Shown here: positions 49,446-59,227 of the stretch, piece after piece | Numbering within the stretch: the stretch's first letter is position 1 | Layout of the letters: each line of letters starts with the position of its first letter | NCBI RefSeq assembly: GCF_021535135.1 | Contig: NZ_CP091036.1 | Span: 930,001-994,000 of the forward strand | Direction: 5' to 3' | DNA: 64,000 bases | Source: Antarcticibacterium sp. 1MA-6-2 | Lineage (GTDB): Bacteria; Bacteroidota; Bacteroidia; Flavobacteriales; Flavobacteriaceae | Position numbers and translations under genes: made by a program | Notes under the pieces: generated by a model | Databases searched by the model: none | Seen by the model: the letters and a program-made list of their open reading frames with translations, nothing else | What the model was told of the DNA's origin: nothing

Positions 49446-49976
49446 ATGAAAAAGAATAAGTTATCATATCAGCAAAAAACGGGATTCAGGATCCCTCAAA
49501 ATTATTTTGAGGATCTTGAAGAAAATTTGATGCGTAAAATCTCGCAGGAAGATATTGATGTTGATAACTTAAAAGTCGCACCTGGCTTTATTGTTCCTCA
49601 GGATTATTTTGAAAAATTAGAGGAGCGGGTACTTAAAAGAGTGACTAAAGAACAGGAAAGAGGAAAAATATACTCCCTATTTAATCAACAAATTTTTTAT
49701 TATGCAGCAGCAGCCGCAGCTATAATTGTATTGCTACTTTCCACCAATTTGTTTAACAATAATGCCCCTCAATATACCATTGATTCTGTAGAACTGTCTG
49801 CTCTTGAGGACTATATAGATAATGGTTATATGGATTTTACCTTTGATGAAATCTCATCCTACATAACCGAAGAGGGAAACCCTACCGAAAATTTTAATGT
49901 TTCTGCACTTAGTGATGAAGAGGTTTTCATTTATTTAAGCCAGGATGTTGAGGATCCCGGGTTGCTAATTGAATAA
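49446..49976 (+). CDS. Membrane protein in ECF module, probable anti-sigma factor
   Basis: 176 residues. The cytoplasmic part contains two copies of a short motif: GFRIPQNYFEDLEENLMRK (residues 13-31) and GFIVPQDYFEKLEERVLKR (residues 46-64). One membrane helix (IFYYAAAAAAIIVLLLSTNL) and an acidic periplasmic tail follow. The position directly after a sigma gene points to an anti-sigma role; the repeated PxxYF element may be the sigma-binding part. Conserved in Flavobacteriia as a hypothetical protein. Confidence 0.68.
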   Translation: MKKNKLSYQQKTGFRIPQNYFEDLEENLMRKISQEDIDVDNLKVAPGFIVPQDYFEKLEERVLKRVTKEQERGKIYSLFNQQIFYYAAAAAAIIVLLLSTNLFNNNAPQYTIDSVELSALEDYIDNGYMDFTFDEISSYITEEGNPTENFNVSALSDEEVFIYLSQDVEDPGLLIE

Positions 49977-49980
49977 AACT

Positions 49981-50433
49981 ATGAAAAAAAATATACTTAT
50001 TATTTTCCTGTTCCTTACCGCGATTCCGGGTTTATACGCTCAGGATAAAGAAGATAGGGAAGATCACAGGGAAAAAATAAAAGCGCTTAAAGTGGCTTTT
50101 ATTACTGAAGGTCTTAATATGAGTACAGAATTGGCGCAAAAATTTTGGCCGATTTATAATCGCTACGAACAGCAAAAATGGGCCTTATATAGGAGGGAAC
50201 ATATTGACCTGAATGATGCCGCATCTATCTCTGAGAGTAAAGCGGAAGAAATGCTGAAGGAATATCTTGCTGTTGAAAAAGAAGAATATATTATAAAAAG
50301 GGAACTTTTCTCTGATCTTAAAAAGTTCCTGACGGCAAAAGATATAATTAAACTTCACAAGCTGGAGGCAGATTTTAACAAGAAGTTGCTTAAAGAATAC
50401 CGCACCCGAAAGACTTCTAAAAATAAGGAGTAA
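49981..50433 (+). CDS. Periplasmic sensor-like protein of ECF module (CpxP/Spy-like)
   Basis: 150 residues from ATG at 49981. Signal peptide (NILIIFLFLTAIPGLYAQ), then an all-helical protein rich in Lys and Glu: KIKALKVAFITEGLNMSTEL, AQKFWPIYNRYEQQKWALYR, KKFLTAKDIIKLHKLEADFN. It resembles the LTxxQ/CpxP-like helical proteins, often named sensor of ECF-type sigma factor in Flavobacteriia. It could sense misfolded periplasmic proteins for the sigma and membrane partner upstream. Confidence 0.75.
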   Translation: MKKNILIIFLFLTAIPGLYAQDKEDREDHREKIKALKVAFITEGLNMSTELAQKFWPIYNRYEQQKWALYRREHIDLNDAASISESKAEEMLKEYLAVEKEEYIIKRELFSDLKKFLTAKDIIKLHKLEADFNKKLLKEYRTRKTSKNKE

Positions 50434-50452
50434 ATAACACCTGAATTATAAC

Positions 50453-50487
50453 ACACTGCGAACAGCTAAGTGTTCGCAGTACTTTTT
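50453..50487. terminator. Terminator between ECF module and YCF48-like gene
   Basis: ACTGCGAACA (50455-50464) pairs with TGTTCGCAGT (50471-50480), followed by T5 on the plus strand. Confidence 0.75.
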
Positions 50488-50494
50488 CCAATTT

Positions 50495-51525
50495 TCACCT
50501 CTTAAATTTAAGTTTTGCCAGCCTGTGTTTTCCTGCAGCATAAGCAATACTGTCGTTCAAAAACCTGATGGTATAAAAGCCCTCGTCACTCAGTTTTATC
50601 CATTCTCCCCCTGTGTCCCCCGAATAATATATACCTGAATTCCCTACTGAAACAATTTCTTTACTCTCACCTGCCGGAACGTATCTTACACTACTCATAT
50701 ACCCGGGAGGCTTTGAATCGCTAATAAGAGCCCAGGTCCTGCCTCCATCTACGGTTATTGCTTTATTGGCTTTATTAGCCTCAGGATTTAAGTAATCTCC
50801 TCCTATTATTATTCCGTTGTTTTCGTCATAGAAATCAATACTATATCCTCCTGTAGTGGGAGTTCCATGGATCAAAGGAGTGTCGTAAACCTCCCAGCTG
50901 TTCCCTTTATCTGGAGAATAAAAAACCCTTGACTTAATACCACCTGAAAGGATCCATGTATGGTCTCCCACAACAGCAATATTCGAGTTGCTCGCTGCAA
51001 ATGCTGCTTCTCCTTTAGCTGCTTTCGGCAAAAGGCCGCAAGAAAGTTTTTTCCAGCTCTCTCCCCCATTCCTGGTAATAATTATTGACAAACAGTCTTC
51101 TGTAGGATCCCCCATAGCTATTCCTTCTTTAGCGTTCCAAAAGGTCATGGAATCATAGAATACCTTTTCGTTTTCCTCCTTATAAACCAGCTCCATGCTT
51201 CCGTTTTCACTAAGTTTTATATAAAAGTGCAGGGTTTCCCACGCTTAGCATAAAAAAGTCAGATGAAGTACTGGCAACGGCACGAAATTCCGGGGAGATG
51301 GAATCAAACCTTTGCTTATTCGTTCGTACTACACCTGCATTAGAGTCGTATAATCCATAAGTTCCATAATTACAGCAAATGCTAAATCTTCTCCCATTAA
51401 TTCAATGGCACGTATACTAATAGTGTCTTCCAGTAAATCTTCAATTTCTACATTAGTAAATCCTTTTTTTCTTCGGAACTACAACCTATTATAAATAAAA
51501 TTGATACCAGGTATATTGCTTTCAT
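50495..51525 (-). CDS. YCF48/BNR-type beta-propeller lipoprotein (frameshifted)
   Basis: About 344 residues after repair. Start ATG at 51525; signal with lipobox (ILFIIGCSSEEKK). Propeller blades with the BNR-like pattern: ASTSSDFFMLSVGNPALLYK, WNAKEGIAMGDPTEDCLSI, TRNGGESWKKLSCGLLP, SPDKGNSWEVYDTPLIHG, VDGGRTWALISD. It resembles photosystem II stability factor YCF48-like proteins found outside phototrophs. Breaks: a T7 run at 51464-51470 (one base short) and TTACAGC at 51370-51376 (one C lost from ACCAGC; AFAGNYGTYG expected). Role unknown. Confidence 0.78.
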
Positions 51526-51569
51526 TTCCATAATTTAGGCTAATATAAAATTTCGCCGTCAAAATTAAG

Positions 51570-51577
51570 TACCTTTG
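51570..51577 (+). promoter_or_regulatory. Candidate -7 box of RsmB-like gene
   Basis: TACCTTTG, 17 bases before the ATG at 51595, matching TAnnTTTG. Confidence 0.4.
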
Positions 51578-51594
51578 CAGCTTATAAAAACTTT

Positions 51595-52810
51595 ATGCGC
51601 TTACACAGGAATTTAGTCTTTGCAACCATTGACGCACTCTCAGAAATTTTTAATGAAGGAAATTATGCCGATAAGGTTATAGAAAAAACCTTGAAGAGGG
51701 ACAAACGATGGGGCTCCCGTGACCGTAGCTTTATTGCTGAAACCACTTATGACATTGTTAGATGGAAGCGATTATATGCTGAAATTGCTGAAGTAAAAGC
51801 TCCTTATTCCCGGGAAAATCTTTTCAGAATGTTTGCTGTTTGGGCGACTTTACGCGGAGTGGAATTACCGGACTGGAAGCAGATAGAACCTACACCGAGC
51901 AGAAGGATTAAAGGAAAATTTGATGAACTTAGCAAAATAAGAAAGTATAGAGAATCTGTGCCAGACTGGCTGGATGAGTTGGGGGTAAAAGAATTGGGCG
52001 AAAAGGTTTGGGAAAAAGAGATACATGCTCTTAACCAACAGGCGCTATTGTTCTAAGAACCAACACTCTTAAAATTACGAGGGATAAGCTGCGTAGCGTA
52101 CTTAAAGATGAAGGTATTGTCACCGAGCTAGTAAAAGGTTTTCCTGAAGCTCTTCAACTGGAAGAGAGAGCAAATGTTTTTAAGACTGAAGCTTTTAAAA
52201 ATGGATTTTTTGAAGTTCAGGATGCTTCCTCACAACTGGTCGCTAATTTCCTGAATGTTGAGCCGGGAATGCGCGTTGTAGATACCTGTGCTGGTGCTTA
52301 GGTGGAAAGACATTGCACATAGCCGCTATAATGGAAAATAAAGGCCAGATCATAGCCACAGATATTTATGAGAATAAGCTAAAAGAATTAAAGCGACGGG
52401 CAAAACGAGCCGGGGCACATAATATTGAACCACGGGCAATTGATTCCACAAAAGTGGTGAAGAAATTGTATGGTACTGCAGACAGGGTTTTAATTGATGC
52501 TCCCTGCAGTGGCCTTGGAGTCTTAAGCCGTAATCCCGATGCTAAATGGAAACTACAGCCGGAGTTTATTGAAACAATAAAAATAACCCAGTCTCAAATT
52601 CTTGATCAATATTCCCGAATAGTAAAATCGGGAGGAAAAATGGTATACGCGACCTGTTCAGTTCTACCTTCAGAGAACCAGGAACAGGTAGAGAAATTCC
52701 TGAAAGGAGATGCAGGAAAAGACTTTAGCTTTATAAAGGACCAGAAGATTCTCTCATCAGAATCAGGTTTTGACGGATTTTATATGGCACTACTGGAGAA
52801 GAAGGAATAG
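51595..52810 (+). CDS. RsmB/NOP family rRNA cytosine-C5 methyltransferase (frameshifted twice)
   Basis: About 404 residues. An N-terminal NusB-like helical domain (RLHRNLVFATIDALSEIFNE, KRDKRWGSRDRSFIAETTYD), then SAM motif I VVDTCAGAGGKTLHIAA after repair, DAPCSGLGVLSRNPD with the first active Cys, and VYATCSVLPSENQEQVEKFL with the second. It methylates cytosine in rRNA. Breaks: near 52043 (GCGCTATTG, one C short for QQAPIVLRTN) and GCTTAGGT at 52296-52303 (expected GCTGGT, Ala-Gly in the SAM loop). Confidence 0.9.
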
Positions 52811-52911
52811 TAAATGTTTCCGGAAACCAGGTCCTTCTTTTTATCTAAATCTGTTTTTATTGAGATACCTCTTCTAAAAAAATTATTATCTTCCTTTTAG
52901 ATTTAAGGTAT

Positions 52912-53490
52912 ATGAGACAAACATTCATTTTATTCCCAATCCTCATACTATTATTTAGTTCCTGCGAAGGAGATGATGCCATGGACCCCATACTTATTGA
53001 AGAAGAATTTTCAATAGACCTTTTTTTCTCTGAATATGTTGAGGGAACATCTTTTAATAAAGCTCTGGAAATAGCCAATTTTACAGGAGAGACAATAGAT
53101 TTGGAGGCCTCAGGGTATTCCATTAGAAAACAATCCAACGGTGAAGGAAACTGGATGGGAGAACTTATACTTACCGGAAGTATTCTCAACGAGGAAGTAT
53201 TTGTCATTGGTAACGAATCTTCCACAGAACCAGACCTTTTAAACTCTGCTCAACAATTAAAATCTGGCGCTCCTATGGACTTTAATGGGAATGACGCCAT
53301 TGGACTTTTTAAAGATGATGTCCTTATAGATGTCATTGGAGTCTTAGATGAAGTCGAAGATTATGGAAAAGATGTTACTCTAAGAAGGGTGACTGAAATA
53401 ACAGAACCCTCTGCAATATTTAATTCAGGGGAATGGGAAGCCTTCGAAGTGGACGATTTTTCTGGCCTTGGCAGCCATTCTTTGCAATAA
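52912..53490 (+). CDS. Lamin-tail-domain (LTD) lipoprotein
   Basis: 192 residues. Signal with lipobox (ILLFSSCEGDD). The body matches the lamin tail domain found in bacterial surface and nuclease-associated proteins: FFSEYVEGTSFNKALEIANF, DLEASGYSIRKQSNGEGNW, then NEEVFVIGNESS, DFNGNDAIGLFKDDVLIDVIG, and RRVTEITEPSAIFNSGEWEA. The typical order of EYVEG-NKALEI, GNDAIGL and GEWE is clear. No nuclease domain is attached. Likely surface-anchored; function unknown. Confidence 0.83.
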   Translation: MRQTFILFPILILLFSSCEGDDAMDPILIEEEFSIDLFFSEYVEGTSFNKALEIANFTGETIDLEASGYSIRKQSNGEGNWMGELILTGSILNEEVFVIGNESSTEPDLLNSAQQLKSGAPMDFNGNDAIGLFKDDVLIDVIGVLDEVEDYGKDVTLRRVTEITEPSAIFNSGEWEAFEVDDFSGLGSHSLQ

Positions 53491-53604
53491 GCTTTCCTGA
53501 ATAAATATTCTTCCTTAGTAGAATTTATTCCTGAACTTGCTAGAGTATTTCCTTTTAAAAATCTTAAATTTGGTCTTTCTTTTTTCAACAAAAAATAACG
53601 CAGA

Positions 53605-56600
53605 ATGATCCTCTTCTTCGGAACCCAAACCTCCCGGGTTTATGCAGTGCAAACGCACTCTGCACTTACAGCCTCGGATATTTCAAAATTAAACTGGCTT
53701 TTTGGCAACTCCCAATATCTCAATAAATCTGCACTGGCAGATTTTTTTGTTGGTCCGCGTGCCGCAATGATCTCCCCCTGGAGCACAAATGCGGTGGAGA
53801 TTACACAAACTATGGGAATAAGAGGAATTTTGAGAATTGAGGAATTTTTAAAAGTAGATTCGAAATTCACCAATTTTGATCCAATGCTCTCTCAAAAGTT
53901 CAATGGTCTTGATCAGGATATTTTTACTGTTAAGACTGATCCACATCCGGTTATTGAAGTGGAAGACATAGCTGCTTTTAATAAACAGGAAGGTTTAGCT
54001 TTAAATGATGAAGAAGTTGAGTACCTGCAAGATCTGTCAAAGAAGGTGGAAAGAAAACTTACAGATTCTGAAGTCTTCGGATTTTCCCAGGTTAATTCTG
54101 AGCACTGTCGGCACAAAATTTTTAATGGAAGGTTTGTCATTGATGGAGAAGAAAAACCTTCCAGTTTATTCAAGCTTATCAAAAAAACTTCCGAAGTAAA
54201 CCCGAACGAAATAGTTTCAGCTTATAAAGATAATGTCGCTTTTATAAAAGGGCCGAGAATAGAACAATTTGCACCAAAATCTGCAGATGTACCAGATTAT
54301 TATTATTCCAAAGACTTTGAGTCTGTAATATCCCTAAAAGCGGAAACTCATAATTTTCCGACAACTGTAGAACCTTTTAATGGTGCTGCTACAGGAAGTG
54401 GTGGAGAAATAAGAGACAGGCTTGCCGGAGGAAAAGGTTCACTTCCACTTGCAGGAACTGCTGTTTATATGACATCTTATTCGAGACTGGAAGAAGACCG
54501 CGACTGGGAAAAAGGAGTAGCCGAAAGAGAATGGCTTTACCAAACACCTCTGGAAATTTTAATTAAAGCATCAAACGGAGCATCAGATTTTGGAAACAAA
54601 TTTGGGCAGCCTTTGATAACAGGTTCTGTACTCACTTTTGAACACAAGGAACACAATCGTACCCTTGGTTTTGATAAGGTAATTATGCTGGCAGGCGGAG
54701 TGGGATATGGAAAAGCCGATCAGGCAATTAAGGACGTTCCGAAGAAAGGGGATAAAATAGTTGTACTGGGTGGTGAAAATTACCGCATTGGTATGGGTGG
54801 AGCCGCAGTTTCTTCTGCAGACACCGGAGAATTCAGCAGCGGAATTGAATTAAACGCGATTCAACGTGCAAATCCCGAAATGCAAAAACGCGCTTCAAAC
54901 GCTATTCGTGGAATGGTGGAAAGTGACCATAATCCTATTGTTTCCATTCATGATCACGGAGCGGGCGGACATTTAAACTGCCTTAGCGAACTTGTGGAAG
55001 ACACGGGTGGTAACATAGATCTTGACGCACTTCCTGTAGGTGACCCTACCCTTTCTGCCAAAGAAATTATTGGCAATGAATCCCAGGAGAGAATGGGACT
55101 TATTATTTCTGAAAAAGATATGGAAATTCTTAGAAGAGTTTCTGAAAGAGAAAAAGCCCCTATGTACAGCGTTGGTGAGGTTACCGATGACCGCAACTTT
55201 AAATTCGAGAGCAAAACCAGTGGAGAAAAACCTATGGATCTTTCTTTGGCCGATATGTTTGGAAGTTCTCCTAAGACCGTTATGGCCGATAAAACGGTAA
55301 AAAGAGATTATGAAGGCCTGGTTTATCAATCCTCAAAAATTCCAACTTATCTCGAGCAGGTCCTTCAACTGGAAGCCGTGGCCTGTAAAGATTGGTTAAC
55401 AAACAAAGTTGACCGTTGTGTTAGCGGCCGGGTTGCAAAACAGCAAACTGCTAGGTCCCCTGCAGTTACCATTAAATAACTGTGGAGTGATGGCTTTGGA
55501 TTTTAATGGTAAAGAAGGTGTTGCGACCAGTCTTGGCCACTCCCCTGTTTCGGCTCTTATAGATCCAGTAGCGGGATCAAGAAATTCTATTGCCGAAGCA
55601 TTAAGTAATATTGTTTGGGCACCTTTGGAAAAAGGATTAAAATCTGTTTCACTTTCTGCTAACTGGATGTGGCCCTGTAACAATGAAGGAGAAGATGCCA
55701 GGTTATATGAGGCTGTAAAAGGAGTTTCAGACTTTGCAATTGCCCTCGGAATTAATGTTCCTACAGGTAAAGATTCTCTTTCTATGAAACAAAAGTATAA
55801 AGAAGGAGATGTACTTGCCCCGGGAACTGTCATTATTTCGGCTGCAGGACATTGTGATGATGTTACAAAAGTAATTGAGCCTGTATTACAAAAGGACGGG
55901 GGTGCGATTTACTATATAAATCTTTCCCGGGACGATTTTAAATTAGGTGGTTCTTCTTTGGCTCAGGTATTAAATAAAGTGGGCAATGAAGCACCTACTA
56001 TTAAAGACGAAAAGAAATTTGCAGAAGCTTTTAATAACATTCAGGCCCTTGTAAAACAGGAAATGATAGTGGCTGGTCACGATGTTGCTTCAGGAGGATT
56101 AATTACGACACTTTTAGAAATGTGTTTTGCAGATGTTAATTTGGGGGCAGACATTGATCTTTCAGAATTAAATGAGAAAGACCTGGTGAAGCTTCTTTTT
56201 AATGAAAACTGCGGAATTGTTTTTCAGGCAAAAGATAATCTTGCTGAAAGATTTTTAAAAGAGAATGGTATAGACTTCTTCCGGATTGGGACAGTAACAG
56301 AAGGAAATTCGTTAAACATTAAGAACGGCGAAGAATCCCTGAATTTTAATATTTCTGATTTAAGAAATACGTGGTTCAAAACTTCCTTCCTGCTTGACCA
56401 AAAACAAAGTGGAATAGATAAAGCGACAGAAAGATATAAGAATTACGCGCTGCAGCCGCTGCAGTTTATTTTTCCTGAAGGTTTCACGGGACAACTTCCC
56501 GACATTGATAAATCTGCACCCAGGATAAAAGCGGCTATAATTAGAGAGAAAGGATCTAATAGTGAACGAGAAATGGCCAGAGCGATGCATTTCGCGGGTT

Positions 56601-57271
56601 TTGATGTGAAGGACGTACATATGACAGATCTTATCACGGGCAGGGAAAATCTTGAGGACATAAAATTTATTGCTGCAGTTGGTGGATTCTCAAATTCAGA
56701 TGTGTTGGGAAGTGCCAAAGGTTGGGCGGGAGCTTTTCTATACAATGAGAAAGCGAAAACGGCACTTGACAACTTTTTTCAAAAAGAAGATACCTTGTCT
56801 ATTGGAGTTTGTAATGGCTGCCAGCTATTTATGGAATTAGGACTAATTAATCCCGATCACGATGAAAAACCAAAGATGCTTCACAACGCTTCAAAGAAAT
56901 TTGAATGTACTTTTACTTCAGTTGAAATTAAAGAAAATAAATCAATAATGTTAGGTTCCCTGGCCGGAACTAAATTGGGAATTTGGGCTGCACATGGGGA
57001 AGGAAAGTTCAGCTTCCCTTATACTAAAGATCGCTATAATATAGTGGGAGAATACGGCTATGACAAATATCCCTCAAATCCCAACGGCTCAAATCACAAT
57101 ACTGCCATGCTTACAGATGACACAGGAAGACACCTCGTGATGATGCCGCATTTAGAACGATCTACTTTTCCCTGGAATTGGGCTTATTATCCTAAAGGAC
57201 GAAAAGATAAGGTTACCCCCTGGCTCGAGGCCTTTGTAAATGCCCGTAAATGGCTCGAAGAGCAGTCGTAA
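53605..57271 (+). CDS. purL: Phosphoribosylformylglycinamidine synthase (frameshifted)
   Basis: About 1220 residues, the long fused form. It has the N-terminal linker, two AIRS-like halves (SEHCRHKIFNG, ETHNFPTTVEPFNGAATGSG, HDHGAGGHLNCLSELVED; then after the break GPLQLPLNNCGVMALDF, VPTGKDSLSMKQKY, GHDVASGGLITTLLEM), and a C-terminal glutaminase with the Cys in GVCNGCQLF. It makes FGAM from FGAR in purine synthesis. Broken at 55450-55456 by GCTAGGT (expected GCTGGT, Ala-Gly before PLQLPLNNCG). Followed by a terminator. Confidence 0.96.
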
Positions 57272-57292
57272 AACAATAATTCAAAACCTTCA

Positions 57293-57318
57293 ATGGCTCC
57301 TTCACAGGAGCCTTTTTT
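57293..57318 (+). terminator. Terminator after purL
   Basis: GGCTCCT (57295-57301) pairs with AGGAGCC (57306-57312), followed by T6. Confidence 0.85.
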
Positions 57319-57562
57319 ATTATATAAGTTCAATATAGTATTTCAGTATAATCCCGGCAGAGGGCATTATTATTAAATGGACACCAGTCAGATTTTTCTC
57401 ATTTTTCAAAAAAACCTGTTAAAAATCTTCGTTTTTATCTTCAAAATGCTGCTTTAATGCATTATTAACAAAGGTTTAGCCAAACATTAATATACAGGCC
57501 TGTATCTAAATAGTAATTTTATTTTTTTATAAACACATATTTAAAAACCAAAAAATTGAATT

Positions 57563-58205
57563 ATGGCAGAAATTAAAATTGAAAAGAAAAAACCAGTATG
57601 GCCTTGGATATTACTGGCTTTAATAATCTTAGGTATTATTCTATATTTTGTTTTCGCAGACAATGATAACGAAATAGATGACGTAGACGAAAATAATACT
57701 GAGCAAATTGAGGATACAACCTATACCAGTACACAAACAAGTGCAGGTGAAGTTGGAACATTGGCTAAGTACCACAAGTGATACATTAAATGGAGATAAT
57801 GTTTCTAATTATATTGCTCATGTAGGAGATAAAAGTAGAATGGGTATAGATCATGAATATACTAACAATGCTCTTATTCATCTTGTTGAAGCAGTTAATT
57901 CTAAAGCAAGTGAACTCAACGTTAATGTGAGTACAGATATGCAGTCAATAAGACAGGATGCTCAACAAATTACTCAAAATCCTCAGGCTACAAACCACGC
58001 AAATAAAATTAAAGATGCAGGGACAAAGCTGGCCGATGTTTTGAAAAAAATTCAGGAACAACAGTTTCCCAACCTGGCAGGTGATGTAGAAGAAGTGAAG
58101 ACAGCTGCCAATAATATTAAGCCGTCTGTTCAAACTTTAGAACAAAAAGATCAAGTCAATAAATTCTTTGATGAAGCGGCCGATGTGCTTAAAAAAATGA
58201 GCTAA
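57563..58205 (+). CDS. Single-span membrane protein with helical exterior domain (frameshifted)
   Basis: About 213 residues. A basic start (EIKIEKKKPVWPW), one membrane helix (ILLALIILGIILYFVFADND), an acidic linker (NEIDDVDENNTEQIEDTTY), then after the break a helical domain (TSDTLNGDNVSNYIAHVGDK, LIHLVEAVNSKASELNVNV, KIKDAGTKLADVLKKIQEQQ). Broken at 57764-57770 by GCTAAGT (expected GCTGGT in GTLAGTTSDT). No family recognised. It lies 20 bases before the PRC-barrel gene and is likely in one operon, perhaps a stress response unit. Confidence 0.68.
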
Positions 58206-58225
58206 TAAAAATAAAAATTGAAATT

Positions 58226-59173
58226 ATGTCGACTAAAGATAGAAACACCAATAAACATTTATTTTACCTTAATGAATTGTCTGACTATAAAGTAGCAAGT
58301 CACGATCCCGATGTGAGGGGTTGGCAGGTAAAAGATAAAGATAACCGCGTTATAGGAAAGGTAGATAATCTTCTTGTGAATAAAGTAGCAGAAAGAGTGG
58401 TATACCTGGATGTGGAAGTTGATAAGACGATTATTGAAGCAGATCATGATCCATATGGTAAATCTGCCAATAACGACATTCGCGAATTTATTAATAAGGA
58501 GGGTGAAAATCACATTATTATTCCTGTAGGCCTAGTTAGTCTTAATAATGATCAAAAATTTGTTTATACCGATCAAATTGATCACAGGACCTTTGCTGAA
58601 ACGAAACGCTATGAAAAAGGAACTAATGTCAATAGAGAATATGAAGTGGTTGTCTTGGAATCATATGATAGAAGGAATGACAGAATAAGTGGAGATTCAG
58701 GAAGTAGCCTCGGCGATAGAACAACTACCGGAACTACCTCCAGGAGTACCTTCAACGATGATGATAATTTTGACAGAACAGGAGATACTTTTTCAAGTGA
58801 CAGGGACCGTAACCGTGCGGGAAAAGATACCTTCTCTGATGACAGAGATTTCGACAGGACTTCAGGAACTACCGGAAGTACATTCTCTGACGATAGGGAT
58901 CGTACAAGAACAGAGAGATCATCTGAAGATAAATTTTCTGATGACCGTGAGTATAGCCGGACTTCCGGAACAACCGGAAATCGATTTGACGAGGATAAAG
59001 ATATTAGCCGTACCGGAAGTACCTATGGACACGATCGCAATGATAACGACAGCGGAATATCGGACAGAGACAGAAATGATGACTACCGCAGTGACAGAGA
59101 CAGGAGACACTCTGATGATGATTTTTACGAAAGAAGAGAATTTAACGGTTCTCACTTCCGCAGAAATCGATAA
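58226..59173 (+). CDS. PRC-barrel domain protein with Asp/Arg/Ser/Thr-rich repeat tail
   Basis: 315 residues. A PRC-barrel (residues about 15-125): HDPDVRGWQVKDKDNRVIGK, VDNLLVNKVAERVVYLDVEV, IIIPVGLVSLNNDQ, FVYTDQIDHRTFAETKRY. The tail (residues about 150-310) repeats a unit like FSDDRD-x-x-RTSGTTGS several times and is almost free of hydrophobic residues, so probably disordered. PRC-barrels bind RNA or membrane partners in varied roles. The tail DNA has direct repeats (58700-59050), a place where copy number may change. Terminator follows. Confidence 0.82.
   Translation: MSTKDRNTNKHLFYLNELSDYKVASHDPDVRGWQVKDKDNRVIGKVDNLLVNKVAERVVYLDVEVDKTIIEADHDPYGKSANNDIREFINKEGENHIIIPVGLVSLNNDQKFVYTDQIDHRTFAETKRYEKGTNVNREYEVVVLESYDRRNDRISGDSGSSLGDRTTTGTTSRSTFNDDDNFDRTGDTFSSDRDRNRAGKDTFSDDRDFDRTSGTTGSTFSDDRDRTRTERSSEDKFSDDREYSRTSGTTGNRFDEDKDISRTGSTYGHDRNDNDSGISDRDRNDDYRSDRDRRHSDDDFYERREFNGSHFRRNR
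58735..59025. repeat. Degenerate in-gene repeats encoding the FSDDRD/RTSGTTG units
   Basis: Related units of roughly 75-100 bases, for instance TTCTCTGATGACAG near 58831, TTCTCTGACGATAG near 58883, TTTTCTGATGACCG near 58933, each followed by RTSGTTG-type codons. Degenerate rather than exact, so old or under selection for protein pattern. Confidence 0.65.
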
Positions 59174-59193
59174 AATTAGTATTGAAATGAACA

Positions 59194-59226
59194 GAAAGGG
59201 GAAACGCAATGTTTCCCCTTTTTTAT
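59194..59226. terminator. Bidirectional terminator between PRC-barrel gene and tex
   Basis: AAGGGGAAAC (59196-59205) pairs with GTTTCCCCTT (59211-59220), followed by T-rich bases. Confidence 0.87.
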
Positions 59227-59227
59227 T

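Noticed and set aside
51245..51255. GCTTAGC in the YCF48-like gene as another lesion
   Set aside because: The frame there is continuous and gives a sensible FFMLSVGNPALLYK, so no repair is needed.
52296..52303. E. coli chi-like GCTGGTGG at the repaired site, suggesting recombination hotspots
   Set aside because: Only a few of the sites have the following GG; chi of this phylum is not GCTGGTGG as far as I know.
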